The position numbers were made by a program, and so were the translations under genes. Shown one piece after another: positions 50,908 to 58,818 of a DNA stretch of 64,000 nt. Source of the stretch: Sporolituus thermophilus DSM 23256 (lineage in GTDB: Bacteria > Bacillota > Negativicutes > Sporomusales > Thermosinaceae). The DNA lies in assembly GCF_900102435.1 (NCBI RefSeq), contig NZ_FNBU01000002.1, positions 124,001 through 188,000 of the forward strand, given 5' to 3'. How positions within the stretch are numbered: position 1 is the stretch's first letter; the number at the start of each line of letters is the position of its first letter. A model generated the notes under the pieces. That model had not been told where the DNA came from. It made no database searches and worked only from the letters and a program-made list of their open reading frames with translations.

Positions 50908-50925
50908 CTTTTAACACGCTTTATT

Positions 50926-51438
50926 TTACAAATATTCTTTTGCAACCGCCAGCGCCTTAGCGTAGTCGGGATGCTCGGTAACTTCCTTTACATATTCAAC
51001 ATGCCGCACAATGCCTTCTTTGTCGACGACGATGATACCGCGAGCGAGAAGTCGTAATTCTTCAATAACAAAACCGTATTTTAAACCAAAGTCCAGGTCT
51101 TTATGGTCTGAGAGCGTTTTTATATTGTCAATGCCCTGTGCCGCGCAATATTTAGCCAAAGCAAACGGTAAATCGACGCTGACGGAAAAGACAACTGCAT
51201 CGCTAAGTTCGGACGCCTCTTCATTAAAGCGGCGCGTCTGCATATCGCATACCGGAGTATCTACTGAAGGCACTACACTGATGATACGTACCTTACCTTG
51301 ATGATCGCTTAACTTGACCGGTTCAAGCGCTGTAGAAAGTACAGTGAAATCCGGAGCTTTCATACCTGTTTTAATTTCCGGTCCAAGCAAAGTCAGCGGA
51401 TTACCTTTAAAAGTAATGACATTTTTCCGTTTTTCCAT
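50926..51438 (-). CDS. tpx: Thiol peroxidase Tpx
   Basis: 170 residues from the ATG at 51438 (GGAGG ten bases upstream; a GTG one codon earlier is also possible). Peroxidatic Cys64 in PSVDTPVC and resolving Cys98 in KYCAAQGI are both present, so it is an atypical 2-Cys peroxiredoxin. It reduces peroxides using thioredoxin. It has its own terminator and a long AT-rich upstream region. Confidence 0.94.
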   Translation of the reverse strand: MEKRKNVITFKGNPLTLLGPEIKTGMKAPDFTVLSTALEPVKLSDHQGKVRIISVVPSVDTPVCDMQTRRFNEEASELSDAVVFSVSVDLPFALAKYCAAQGIDNIKTLSDHKDLDFGLKYGFVIEELRLLARGIIVVDKEGIVRHVEYVKEVTEHPDYAKALAVAKEYL

Positions 51439-51809
51439 CACATATCTTCCTCCCAATTTTTTATGTAACTTATTCATATTTTTTTACAATTAAAACTTTA
51501 TCATAATAATTTTTATTTGTAAATAATAATTGTTGTTTTTAGTAGATAAAATTACTTACCGACAGTTAGATTATTATCTATTGTTAATCTTTTCGCCACA
51601 CTGTGATAGGGTTGAAGCATTGTAGGATTGTTTTAAAAAACATATCCTCAGGCAATACTGCCAGCAAAACCGGGCCATGTTAATGAGCACTATCCATAAT
51701 CCGCCAAAAGCAGACCGAAAGCATTTCATTAAATGGACCTGTCCAATATAAATTCCAATATAAATATTTTTACACTAGCGACTGCCCACAACATTTTGTT
51801 GGCAGTCTG
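51439..51809. other. AT-rich intergenic region upstream of tpx
   Basis: No gene seen. Near tpx, TTATCATAATAATTT (51498-51512) resembles a PerR box (TTATAATnATTATAA) at about 11 of 15 positions, which would suit a peroxidase gene; weak. A hairpin at 51780-51807 (GACTGCC/GGCAGTC) lies downstream of the PBP gene and may help end its transcript. The middle (51600-51780) has no structure I can name. Confidence 0.4.
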
Positions 51810-51835
51810 AATCCGTTAATGCGCATTAACGGATT
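51810..51835. repeat. Perfect 26-bp palindrome over the PBP stop codon
   Basis: Two 13-base arms with no spacer (AATCCGTTAATGC and its complement), containing the TAA of the PBP gene at 51826-51828. T-tract is present only on the plus-strand side. It may be an mRNA end structure or an operator; no protein match assigned. Confidence 0.6.
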
Positions 51836-53502
51836 TTTCCATTCGTATTAGCATATATTTCCGCCACAATCTCCCGGAAAACAGGCGCCGCTACATCGCC
51901 GCCGGACATTCCCTCTTCAACGAAGACAACGACTACATATTGCGGATTTTCCAGCGGGGCGTAGCCGGCAAACCAGGCATGGTTAATTCCTTTGCCTTTG
52001 CCGTCGATCCGACCTGTTTCCGCTGAGCCCGTCTTGCCTGCCGAACCGATGCCATCTACATAAGCGGCCTGCCCCGTCCCATAGCGCGTCACCGCCAGCA
52101 TCATTGCCCGCAGTTCAGCGGCTGTGGCACGGGACAAAACACGGACGCCTCGGGAAACGGGAAATGTCTTAATAACTACGCCTTCCGGCGAGGTTAATTT
52201 GCTAACTATATAAGGTTCCACTTTTACGCCGTCGTTAACAATCGTAGCTACCAGGGATGCAATCTGCAGCGGCGTAGCTTCAAGCAGTCCCTGGCCGATG
52301 GCCAGGTTGGCCAAATCACCTGGGTAAAGCGTGTCAGCCGTAGGCAGATTGCCATCGGCCTCGTTTGCAAAATTAAGTCCGGTATGTTGACCAAACCCCA
52401 GTTTATGCGCGTATTCAATGACTTTCGCCGGGCCTAACCGAAGAGCCACTTCAATTAATACCGGATTGCTGGAGTAGGCAATTGCGTCGGTAAAGGTTAG
52501 CCGGCCCCGCGGCCCCCGCTCATAATCCCACGCTTTAAACCGCAAGCCGCCAACGTCAATGTACCCCTGGTCGTAAAAACTATCTTCCGGTCGTACAGCG
52601 CCACTTTCCAGGGCAGCTGCCGCTACCACCAGCTTAAATACCGATCCGGGCTGATAGGCGGCCAAGGCGCGGTTTAAAAGCGGGGCAGAATCGTGCTGTA
52701 AATAATCGCCCAGGTTATTAGCGTCAAAGTTGGGCCGGGAAGCACAGGCCAAAATCTCGCCGGTGGATGGTCTGAGGATCACGACCGCGCCTTTAGGCAC
52801 ATGCCGGTCCATTACTCCTTCCACAATCTTTTGAATGCGGCTGTCAATAGTAAGGACCACATTACTGGGCGCGGCGCCGTTATTGAGGCGAATACGTTTA
52901 TAGCCAAGACCCGGAATGAGCCGCTGGCCGGCGTCGACTACCGCCGCTACATACTCGGGCTGGTTGCCGCGCAGGATTTCGTCATACATGCCCTCGATAC
53001 CGCTGACACCTTTATTGTCCGCTTGATTAATATACCCTACGATATGGGAGGCCAGGGCACTGGAGCCGTACCGCTTTTTTTCCGCGGCACATAGCACGCC
53101 CGGTAATTGAAGGCCGTTAATTTTTTGAGCGGTAACGGCATCGAGGTCGGTCTTTATTTTAAACGGTCGCCCAGTATGCGTTAACTGCTCGAAAACATTC
53201 TCCCGCGGCAGGCCGGTAACGGCTGCCAGCTGGGCGGCGGTCTGGCTAACGCTAATGATTTGTTCGGGAAAGACGACCACGCTGAAGTGTTGCGCCGTGT
53301 TGGTAAGCGGCTGACCATTACGATCCAGGATTTCACCCCTGGCTACTTCCACCGGCACTTCCTGAACGCGCATGCCAATGCTCTGCGCCGTCAGGAGCGG
53401 GCCCTCGATGATTTGCAGATAAAACAGCCGCGCCACCAATGCCCCGGATAGCAAGAACACGGCCGTAAACAAGCGGTAAATGCGGGAAACATGAACAGCC
53501 AT
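51826..53502 (-). CDS. Penicillin-binding transpeptidase (class B, PbpI/SpoVD-like)
   Basis: 558 residues. N-terminal membrane anchor (about 8-28), PBP dimerisation domain (about 45-210) and transpeptidase domain with SVFK (Ser in PGSVFKL), SSN (SxN) and KTGS. It cross-links peptidoglycan. In Bacillus, yrrR (pbpI) lies in the same alaS-mltG-trmR neighbourhood, so PbpI is the likely counterpart; no PASTA domains are present, unlike SpoVD. Confidence 0.88.
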   Translation of the reverse strand: MAVHVSRIYRLFTAVFLLSGALVARLFYLQIIEGPLLTAQSIGMRVQEVPVEVARGEILDRNGQPLTNTAQHFSVVVFPEQIISVSQTAAQLAAVTGLPRENVFEQLTHTGRPFKIKTDLDAVTAQKINGLQLPGVLCAAEKKRYGSSALASHIVGYINQADNKGVSGIEGMYDEILRGNQPEYVAAVVDAGQRLIPGLGYKRIRLNNGAAPSNVVLTIDSRIQKIVEGVMDRHVPKGAVVILRPSTGEILACASRPNFDANNLGDYLQHDSAPLLNRALAAYQPGSVFKLVVAAAALESGAVRPEDSFYDQGYIDVGGLRFKAWDYERGPRGRLTFTDAIAYSSNPVLIEVALRLGPAKVIEYAHKLGFGQHTGLNFANEADGNLPTADTLYPGDLANLAIGQGLLEATPLQIASLVATIVNDGVKVEPYIVSKLTSPEGVVIKTFPVSRGVRVLSRATAAELRAMMLAVTRYGTGQAAYVDGIGSAGKTGSAETGRIDGKGKGINHAWFAGYAPLENPQYVVVVFVEEGMSGGDVAAPVFREIVAEIYANTNGKIR

Positions 53503-53542
53503 ACCGTCACCTCATGGTGTAGTATGGCTGTTCATGGTAAAA

Positions 53543-53743
53543 TTATACAAATTCGATTGGCACCGGCAATTTCCTTAGAATTTCCTGGACATCAGCGCAC
53601 GTGTCAGGGGTCACCCGTACAACCAGCAGCCCTTCCGCCCGGCTGACGGTGCTGACCACGCCCAAATACTCGTAGCCCTCCATAATTTGATTGACAAAAT
53701 TGATATACTGCGGCGCTACGCGGATATAAACAGCCTCAGCCAT
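53543..53743 (-). CDS. DUF4911 small protein
   Basis: 66 residues, predicted beta-alpha-beta fold: YIRVAPQYINFVNQIMEGYEYLGVVSTVSR then LLVVRVTPDTCADVQEILRKL. It matches the DUF4911 pattern seen next to U32 peptidases in Firmicutes. It overlaps that gene by 8 bases. Function unknown; a ligand-binding or partner role for the U32 protein is possible. Confidence 0.75.
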   Translation of the reverse strand: MAEAVYIRVAPQYINFVNQIMEGYEYLGVVSTVSRAEGLLVVRVTPDTCADVQEILRKLPVPIEFV

Positions 53744-54965
53744 GCGCTTTCACTTGCCGCCTGAGCATGGCGTACTCGGCAACGGGCTGGTTAACAGGCA
53801 TGGTCACAAGCTGCTGCGGGTGCGGCGCAACATCGATAGCGTTGCCCTCACTGTCAAACATTGCGGTAATACGCTGCCGGAAAGTAGGCCCACTGGGTTG
53901 AAAAATCTCGATTTCCTCGCCTACCTTCATATTATTGCGCTGTTCGACCAGAGCCATGCCGGTTACGGGGTTATAACTCCTGACCAAGCCAATGAAGTCA
54001 TAGGTCTGTTTATAAGTGGCGCCGCTATAAATCTGATCCTCCTGCGTCGTTTTATTAAAATAAAATCCCGTCGTATAAGGACGATGGGAAATTTTCTGCA
54101 GTTCTTCCCACCATTCAGGCCGAACCTCGTAGTGATCGGGGTCAGCAAAATAACTATTGATTGCCTGCCGGTAAACTTTTACCACTGTCGCCACATAGTG
54201 CACGCTCTTCATCCGTCCCTCAATCTTGAAGCTGTCCAGTCCGCTTGCCGCAAGCGCCGGGATATGCGGCAACAGGCACAGGTCCTTGGAATTAAAGATA
54301 TATGTTCCCCGCTCATCTTCCAAAACGGGAAAAAACTGGCCGGGCCGCGTTTCCTCCATGACATAGTATTTCCAGCGGCATGCCTGGGTGCATTCTCCCC
54401 GGTTGGCATCGCGACCGGTAAAATAGTTGCTGAGCAGACAGCGCCCCGAGTAAGAAATGCACATGGCCCCGTGCACAAAAGCTTCAAGCTCGATATTCAC
54501 CTTCTGGCGAATAACCCGAATATCTTCCAGCGAGATTTCCCTGGCCAGAACCACCCGGCGGGCCCCGAGTTCCTGCCAACAGAGGACGGCCGACCAGTTA
54601 GTATTGTTGGCCTGGGTGCTAATATGTAAAGGTAAATCAGGCGCTACCTGGCGGGCAATACGGTACACACCAAGGTCGGAAATGATGATGCCGTCTACCC
54701 CAATGTCACGCAAATACCTAATATATTCCGGCAAAGCCGGCAGGTCTTCATTATGCGGAAAAACATTAATGGTTACGTAACCCTTTTTTCCAGCCTGGTG
54801 CACAAAGGCTACCGCCTCTTTAAGCTCCGCCTCGCTGAAATTGTCGCTAAAAGCCCTAAGCCCAAAAGACTTGCCGCCGAAATAAACGGCGTCAGCACCG
54901 TAAAGGATAGCAATTTTGAGTTTTTCGAGGTTTCCGGCAGGAGCCAGTAGTTCAGGTTTTTTCAT
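53736..54965 (-). CDS. U32-family peptidase-like protein (tRNA ho5U34 synthesis, TrhP type)
   Basis: 409 residues from an ATG after GAGGGG. U32 signature EAFVHGAMCISYSGRCLLSNYFTGRDANRGECTQACRW with the conserved Cys set, preceded by PAGNLEKLKIAILYGADAVYFGG. In Bacillus the neighbouring YrrN/YrrO (TrhP1/2) make 5-hydroxyuridine at tRNA position 34 with prephenate. It is coupled by a 4-base overlap to trmR, which methylates that product. Confidence 0.88.
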   Translation of the reverse strand: MKKPELLAPAGNLEKLKIAILYGADAVYFGGKSFGLRAFSDNFSEAELKEAVAFVHQAGKKGYVTINVFPHNEDLPALPEYIRYLRDIGVDGIIISDLGVYRIARQVAPDLPLHISTQANNTNWSAVLCWQELGARRVVLAREISLEDIRVIRQKVNIELEAFVHGAMCISYSGRCLLSNYFTGRDANRGECTQACRWKYYVMEETRPGQFFPVLEDERGTYIFNSKDLCLLPHIPALAASGLDSFKIEGRMKSVHYVATVVKVYRQAINSYFADPDHYEVRPEWWEELQKISHRPYTTGFYFNKTTQEDQIYSGATYKQTYDFIGLVRSYNPVTGMALVEQRNNMKVGEEIEIFQPSGPTFRQRITAMFDSEGNAIDVAPHPQQLVTMPVNQPVAEYAMLRRQVKAHG

Positions 54966-55567
54966 CGGATTCCCCTCCGAAAAGTGCAAATGGCGACACC
55001 GTCGCCGATGTCGCAGACGGTGGTAGTAAAACGCGGGTCGGCAGTAATAAAGGCTAAAAATTCCCGCAGCCTTTTCACCAGTGTTCGATAGCGCCGCGGC
55101 ACAAATCCTTCGGAGTGAACCCAGCCGCGAAATAAAACATTGTCAGCTACGATCACGGCTCCATCACTCAGTTTGTCCAATAATTTCAGCAGGTAGTCAA
55201 GATACTGTCCTTTTGCCGCATCCAGAAACACAAAATCAAATGGCCCGTCCAGGTTCGACAGCAGCATACCGGCGTCGCCCAGCAGCAGGGTCGCCCGTTC
55301 GGCAGCGCCGGCACGGATAATCATTTCCCGGGCTTTTTCCCACCGCTGGCGATTTATCTCAATGGTAACAATTCGGGCCTCCGGTACGGCCGCAAGCAGC
55401 AGCAATGTGGAATAGCCAATTGCCGTACCCACTTCCAGTATCTGCTTTGGTTGGCGTTCGACCGCCACCTGGCACAGCAGCTCTGCCCCCGCCCGGCCGA
55501 TGATGGGTATGCCGCAGCAGGCGGCGTAATCTTCCAGTTCCCGCAGTAAAGCCGTGTAATATTCCAT
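54962..55567 (-). CDS. trmR: tRNA 5-hydroxyuridine methyltransferase TrmR (YrrM)
   Basis: 201 residues, class I O-methyltransferase: ILEVGTAIGYSTLLLLAAVP (SAM motif I), VTIEINRQRWEKAREM, FVFLDAAKGQYLDYLLKLLDKL (metal Asp), and VIVADNVLFRGWVH. By family and gene order (mltG-trmR-U32) it is YrrM/TrmR, which converts ho5U34 to mo5U34. Catechol-type activity cannot be ruled out. Confidence 0.87.
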   Translation of the reverse strand: MEYYTALLRELEDYAACCGIPIIGRAGAELLCQVAVERQPKQILEVGTAIGYSTLLLLAAVPEARIVTIEINRQRWEKAREMIIRAGAAERATLLLGDAGMLLSNLDGPFDFVFLDAAKGQYLDYLLKLLDKLSDGAVIVADNVLFRGWVHSEGFVPRRYRTLVKRLREFLAFITADPRFTTTVCDIGDGVAICTFRRGIR

Positions 55568-55568
55568 A

Positions 55569-56567
55569 TCATTTTCCTACCTGGTCGATGGCTGCTAAAT
55601 GTTCGTCATAAGTCCTGCTGAAACGGTGAGCCCCGTTTTTATCGGCGACAAAGTAAAGATACTCGGTTTCGGCCGGATACAGGACAGCCTGAATAGATGC
55701 CAGTCCCGGATTAGCAATGGGTCCCGGCGGTAGACCGCTATGTTGGTAGGTATTGTACGGCGACGGTATTTGGGTGTCTTGGACGGTAAGCTTCGGTTTG
55801 GGATAACCGAGAATATACTGAATGGTGGCACAAGACTGGAGCGGCATCCCCTGCTTCAACCGGTTAAAAAAGACGCTGGCGATAACCGGCCGTTCTCCTT
55901 CCAGCTGCGCCTCCTTTTCTACCAGTGAAGCCAGGATAATTACCTCGCGGATTGACAGGTTCAGTTCGGCCGCTCTGGCCCGCATGGCCGGCGTAAACTG
56001 CTGGTCAAACTGCTTTGTCAGCATTTTGAGAATGTCCTCCGCGGTCGCACCGCTGGCAACCCGGTAGGTGTCAGGAAATAAAAAACCTTCCACCGTGTAT
56101 AGCGTCCCCTCACCGGCGGTCATATAGTCATAAGGAGCGTAAGCGCGGGCCAAGGATTTAAACTGCGTAGCGTCGCTAATTTTATGCTGCTCTAGCAGCG
56201 CTGCCACCTGGTCGACGGTGAAGCCTTCCGGTATGGTAAATTGCCGGTAGGCCGTCTCCCCTCTGGCCAGCATGTCAATAATCTGGCGAACCGTCATAGA
56301 AGGAGTTATTTGATATTCACCGGCCTGCAACGAACCTTCCAGCCCCTCGATTTTTGCCAATACACGAAAGAGAAATACGTTGGAGATGAGGCCGCGCTGC
56401 TTAAGCAGCGCCCCGATATCGTTAGTCGTCATTCCAGGTTCCACGGTTATCAGCACGGGAGCGTTCGCCGAACTTACCGGCCGGGCCAAGCCGTAGGTGA
56501 TCGTACCGGCGATGAAGGCAAGGAAGATAAAAAACAGGACCAGTTTTTTGCCAAAGCTCTGCCGCAT
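55569..56567 (-). CDS. mltG: Endolytic murein transglycosylase MltG
   Basis: 332 residues. N-terminal membrane helix (about 8-28), LysM-like domain (VEPGMTTNDIGALLKQRGLI), then the catalytic region with Glu in ILASLVEKEAQLEGER and SCATIQYILG...YNTYQHSGLPPGPIANPG. It cuts nascent glycan strands and sets their length. A TATAAT precedes the gene just after the DUF1292 terminator. Confidence 0.95.
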   Translation of the reverse strand: MRQSFGKKLVLFFIFLAFIAGTITYGLARPVSSANAPVLITVEPGMTTNDIGALLKQRGLISNVFLFRVLAKIEGLEGSLQAGEYQITPSMTVRQIIDMLARGETAYRQFTIPEGFTVDQVAALLEQHKISDATQFKSLARAYAPYDYMTAGEGTLYTVEGFLFPDTYRVASGATAEDILKMLTKQFDQQFTPAMRARAAELNLSIREVIILASLVEKEAQLEGERPVIASVFFNRLKQGMPLQSCATIQYILGYPKPKLTVQDTQIPSPYNTYQHSGLPPGPIANPGLASIQAVLYPAETEYLYFVADKNGAHRFSRTYDEHLAAIDQVGK

Positions 56568-56615
56568 TAGCTGTCACCTCGCTTGCTATGACTATATTAT
56601 ACACAACGGCCAAAG

Positions 56616-56638
56616 AAAAAAGAAGCCGTTTAGGCTTC
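56616..56638 (-). terminator. Intrinsic terminator after the DUF1292 gene
   Basis: GAAGCC/GGCTTC stem (56633-56638 with 56622-56627), 5-base loop holding part of the stop codon, then six T residues on the minus strand. It divides the alaS-ruvX block from mltG. Confidence 0.75.
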
Positions 56639-56968
56639 CGTTTCCTCCTCCAGCAGTTCCTCGTAGGCCTGCAAGACTTGCTCATATTCTTCATCGGTAG
56701 GATCGACATAAATATCTTCGCCGTCTTCGCCCTTGTCAATACGCGCGATAAAGGCATCGGTTCCTTCTTCATCGCAGTCGCAAGGCTCGCCCTCGCAGCA
56801 GCAGTCCTCTTCTTCGTTAAAAGGCACCAGGATGGCAAAGCGCTTCTCGCCGATCTCAATAATCATTTCCTGTATAAACTGTTCCTTGTTGCCTTCTTCA
56901 TCTTCGAACTCAATGATTTCAAATTCACCGAGGTTGTCGTCACGTTCAATGTCAGCCAATTTCTTCAC
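56630..56968 (-). CDS. DUF1292 protein with an added Cys cluster
   Basis: 112 residues, strongly acidic. The core FEIIEFEDEEGNKEQFIQEMIIEIGEKRFAILVPF is DUF1292 (YrzB). An insert CCCEGEPCDCDEEG (about 63-76) adds five Cys, then a second acidic segment. The gene position between ruvX and mltG is conserved. The Cys cluster may bind metal, which I have not seen described for YrzB. Confidence 0.85.
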   Translation of the reverse strand: MKKLADIERDDNLGEFEIIEFEDEEGNKEQFIQEMIIEIGEKRFAILVPFNEEEDCCCEGEPCDCDEEGTDAFIARIDKGEDGEDIYVDPTDEEYEQVLQAYEELLEEETEA

Positions 56969-57024
56969 CTCATCTGTTAAATTAATGTCATTTTAGCTTA
57001 GAAAAATTCTCCTGTCAAGGAAAT

Positions 57025-57447
57025 TCATCCCTTGCGGGACAGGCTGTCCAAATATCCCTGCAAAATAAACACAGCCGCCATTTTATCGATAACTTGCCGG
57101 CGTTTGGCCCGCCGTACGTCGGCAGCGATCAGGGAACGCTCCGCCGCCACGGTAGACAATCGCTCGTCCCAGAGCCGGATTTCTACCCCGGCAAGACAGT
57201 CCTGCAGTTCGCTGGCGAAGGTTTTTACTTTTTCTCCCTGCGGACCAATCGTGCCATTCATATTCTTTGGAAGCCCTACGATGATGACGGTAGCCCCAAA
57301 ACGCTCCACCAGCTCCCGGATGCGCGCCATATCCGCTTCAGACGACGTGCGGCGGATAACTTCTACGCCCTGGGCCGTCAAGAGCAGTTCGTCACTCACG
57401 GCCACCCCGATAGTTTTTTCTCCTACGTCAAGTGCTAGTATGCGCAT
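57025..57447 (-). CDS. ruvX: RuvX/YqgF putative Holliday-junction resolvase
   Basis: 140 residues, RNase H-like: ILALDVGEKTIGVAVSDEL (first Asp), VIIVGLPKNMNGT (with the Lys-Asn-Met-x-Gly core) and WDERLSTVAAERSLI (Glu). YqgF proteins act in pre-16S rRNA 5'-end processing and have also been called resolvases. Conserved beside alaS and ireB. Confidence 0.94.
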   Translation of the reverse strand: MRILALDVGEKTIGVAVSDELLLTAQGVEVIRRTSSEADMARIRELVERFGATVIIVGLPKNMNGTIGPQGEKVKTFASELQDCLAGVEIRLWDERLSTVAAERSLIAADVRRAKRRQVIDKMAAVFILQGYLDSLSRKG

Positions 57448-57478
57448 GATACCCCCTGTTTATTATCACCATAGCGGC

Positions 57479-58426
57479 CTAAATAATTTTCAGGCAAAAT
57501 TCCGGACAATGGGCGCCGCAGTAACCGCAGAGTACGCACTTACTATGGTCTACGACCGCCATACCATCAACTATGGTAATAGCTTGCATTGGACATTTGC
57601 CGGCACAGCGCCCACAACCCACACACCAATCCTCTATGAGGAGACGGCGCTGGCGGGCGCCCACTTTTGCCCGTAAAGCGGCATCGGGGGCTTGTCCGTT
57701 AAAGAGGGCAATATTATACGCCACCTCATCGGTTGTCTGCATGCCGACTGCCACGGCACTTACGCCGCTCTGGTTCATTACCCAACGCAGCGCTTCTTCG
57801 GCCATCCCGGTCAAATGACCGCCACCAAGGGCTTTCATGGTGTATACCCCTTTTCCCTGCGCCGCGGCGAAAGCAACAGCCGCCAGCATGTCCTCCCGGG
57901 TACCGTCGCAGATGCCTATTCCGTGGATATTTAAAATAGGGTGGATGACGTCTATTTCGTCCATCAGGGCTGCCGCCCGAACGACTTCCACCGTATGCGT
58001 AGATACCCCGACCGCCCGGATCCGTCCCGCTCGCTTGGCTTCTGTTAGATAACGCAATGCTTCCTGATGGCCTTTCAGGGTTAAGCGCGACGTCTGTTCG
58101 TGCAACATAAAGATATCGATGTAATCACGGCCGATGCCATTACAGGCGTTGATGACGCTTTCACGCATGCCCTCGTAGGTATAAGCGTAAGACTTAGAGG
58201 CGACAATTACCTGGTCCGAACACTGCCGTATAGCTTTGCGAATATAAGGATAGGTTTGGTATAGTTCAGCCGTATCAATAAAATTAACCCCTGCCGCCAG
58301 TGCCGCTTCCAGGACGGCGGCACCTTCCTGCAGAGGTAATCCGGCCTGCAGCGGTCCAATGGTGAGGGCCCCAAAACACAAACGGGACACCTTAATACCG
58401 GTACGGCCCAGTTCTCTGTATTCCAT
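57479..58426 (-). CDS. Aldo/keto reductase with C-terminal 2x[4Fe-4S] ferredoxin domain
   Basis: 315 residues. AKR barrel (YRELGRTGIKVSRLCFG, DTAELYQTYP, Lys in VIVASKSYAY, HEQT) followed by two clusters: CVGCGRCAGKCP and CVLCGYCGAHCP. Such fused AKRs are common in anaerobes. It is inserted between ruvX and ireB, which are adjacent in Bacillus, and its ATG overlaps the ireB stop. The substrate is unknown. Confidence 0.88.
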   Translation of the reverse strand: MEYRELGRTGIKVSRLCFGALTIGPLQAGLPLQEGAAVLEAALAAGVNFIDTAELYQTYPYIRKAIRQCSDQVIVASKSYAYTYEGMRESVINACNGIGRDYIDIFMLHEQTSRLTLKGHQEALRYLTEAKRAGRIRAVGVSTHTVEVVRAAALMDEIDVIHPILNIHGIGICDGTREDMLAAVAFAAAQGKGVYTMKALGGGHLTGMAEEALRWVMNQSGVSAVAVGMQTTDEVAYNIALFNGQAPDAALRAKVGARQRRLLIEDWCVGCGRCAGKCPMQAITIVDGMAVVDHSKCVLCGYCGAHCPEFCLKII

Positions 58427-58683
58427 TATTTGTCTTTCAGATAAGCTCGTACCAGTTCTTCGAGCAGTTCGTCCCGTTCAAGTTTACGAATTAGACCGCG
58501 TGCATTGTTATGGCTAGTGATGTAGGTAGGATCACCGGATAACAAATAACCGACCATTTGATTTATCGGGTTGTAGCCCTTCTCTTTGAGGGCCTGATAC
58601 ACCGTGTTAATAATAAAGGCAGCCGCGTTTTTATCTTCATTATCTACACGAAACATCATCGTTTGTTCCGATAAATTGGTCAT
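58426..58683 (-). CDS. ireB: IreB-family regulatory phosphoprotein (UPF0297)
   Basis: 85 residues: [75 protein letters not shown] is the IreB/YrzL pattern; the phosphorylated Thr lies in the N-terminal region in enterococcal IreB. There it is a target of the PASTA kinase IreK. Conserved next to alaS. Confidence 0.93.
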   Translation of the reverse strand: MTNLSEQTMMFRVDNEDKNAAAFIINTVYQALKEKGYNPINQMVGYLLSGDPTYITSHNNARGLIRKLERDELLEELVRAYLKDK

Positions 58684-58783
58684 GCGTCATCCCCCTCCCT
58701 ATTAGTATCTCCTTCCTAATTCCATTATATTCTACCATCACTAAAATTTTCCTATTGTGACCTGGATAAAAGCAAAGATTTTG

Positions 58784-58805
58784 AGGGCGGGTACTACCCC
58801 GCCCT
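58784..58805 (-). terminator. Terminator-like hairpin after alaS
   Basis: AGGGCGGG/CCCGCCCT stem (58798-58805 with 58784-58791), 6-base loop. The trailing minus-strand sequence is only partly T-rich (CAAAATCTTT). 14 bases after the alaS stop. Confidence 0.6.
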
Positions 58806-58818
58806 TTGCCGGTAGTTA

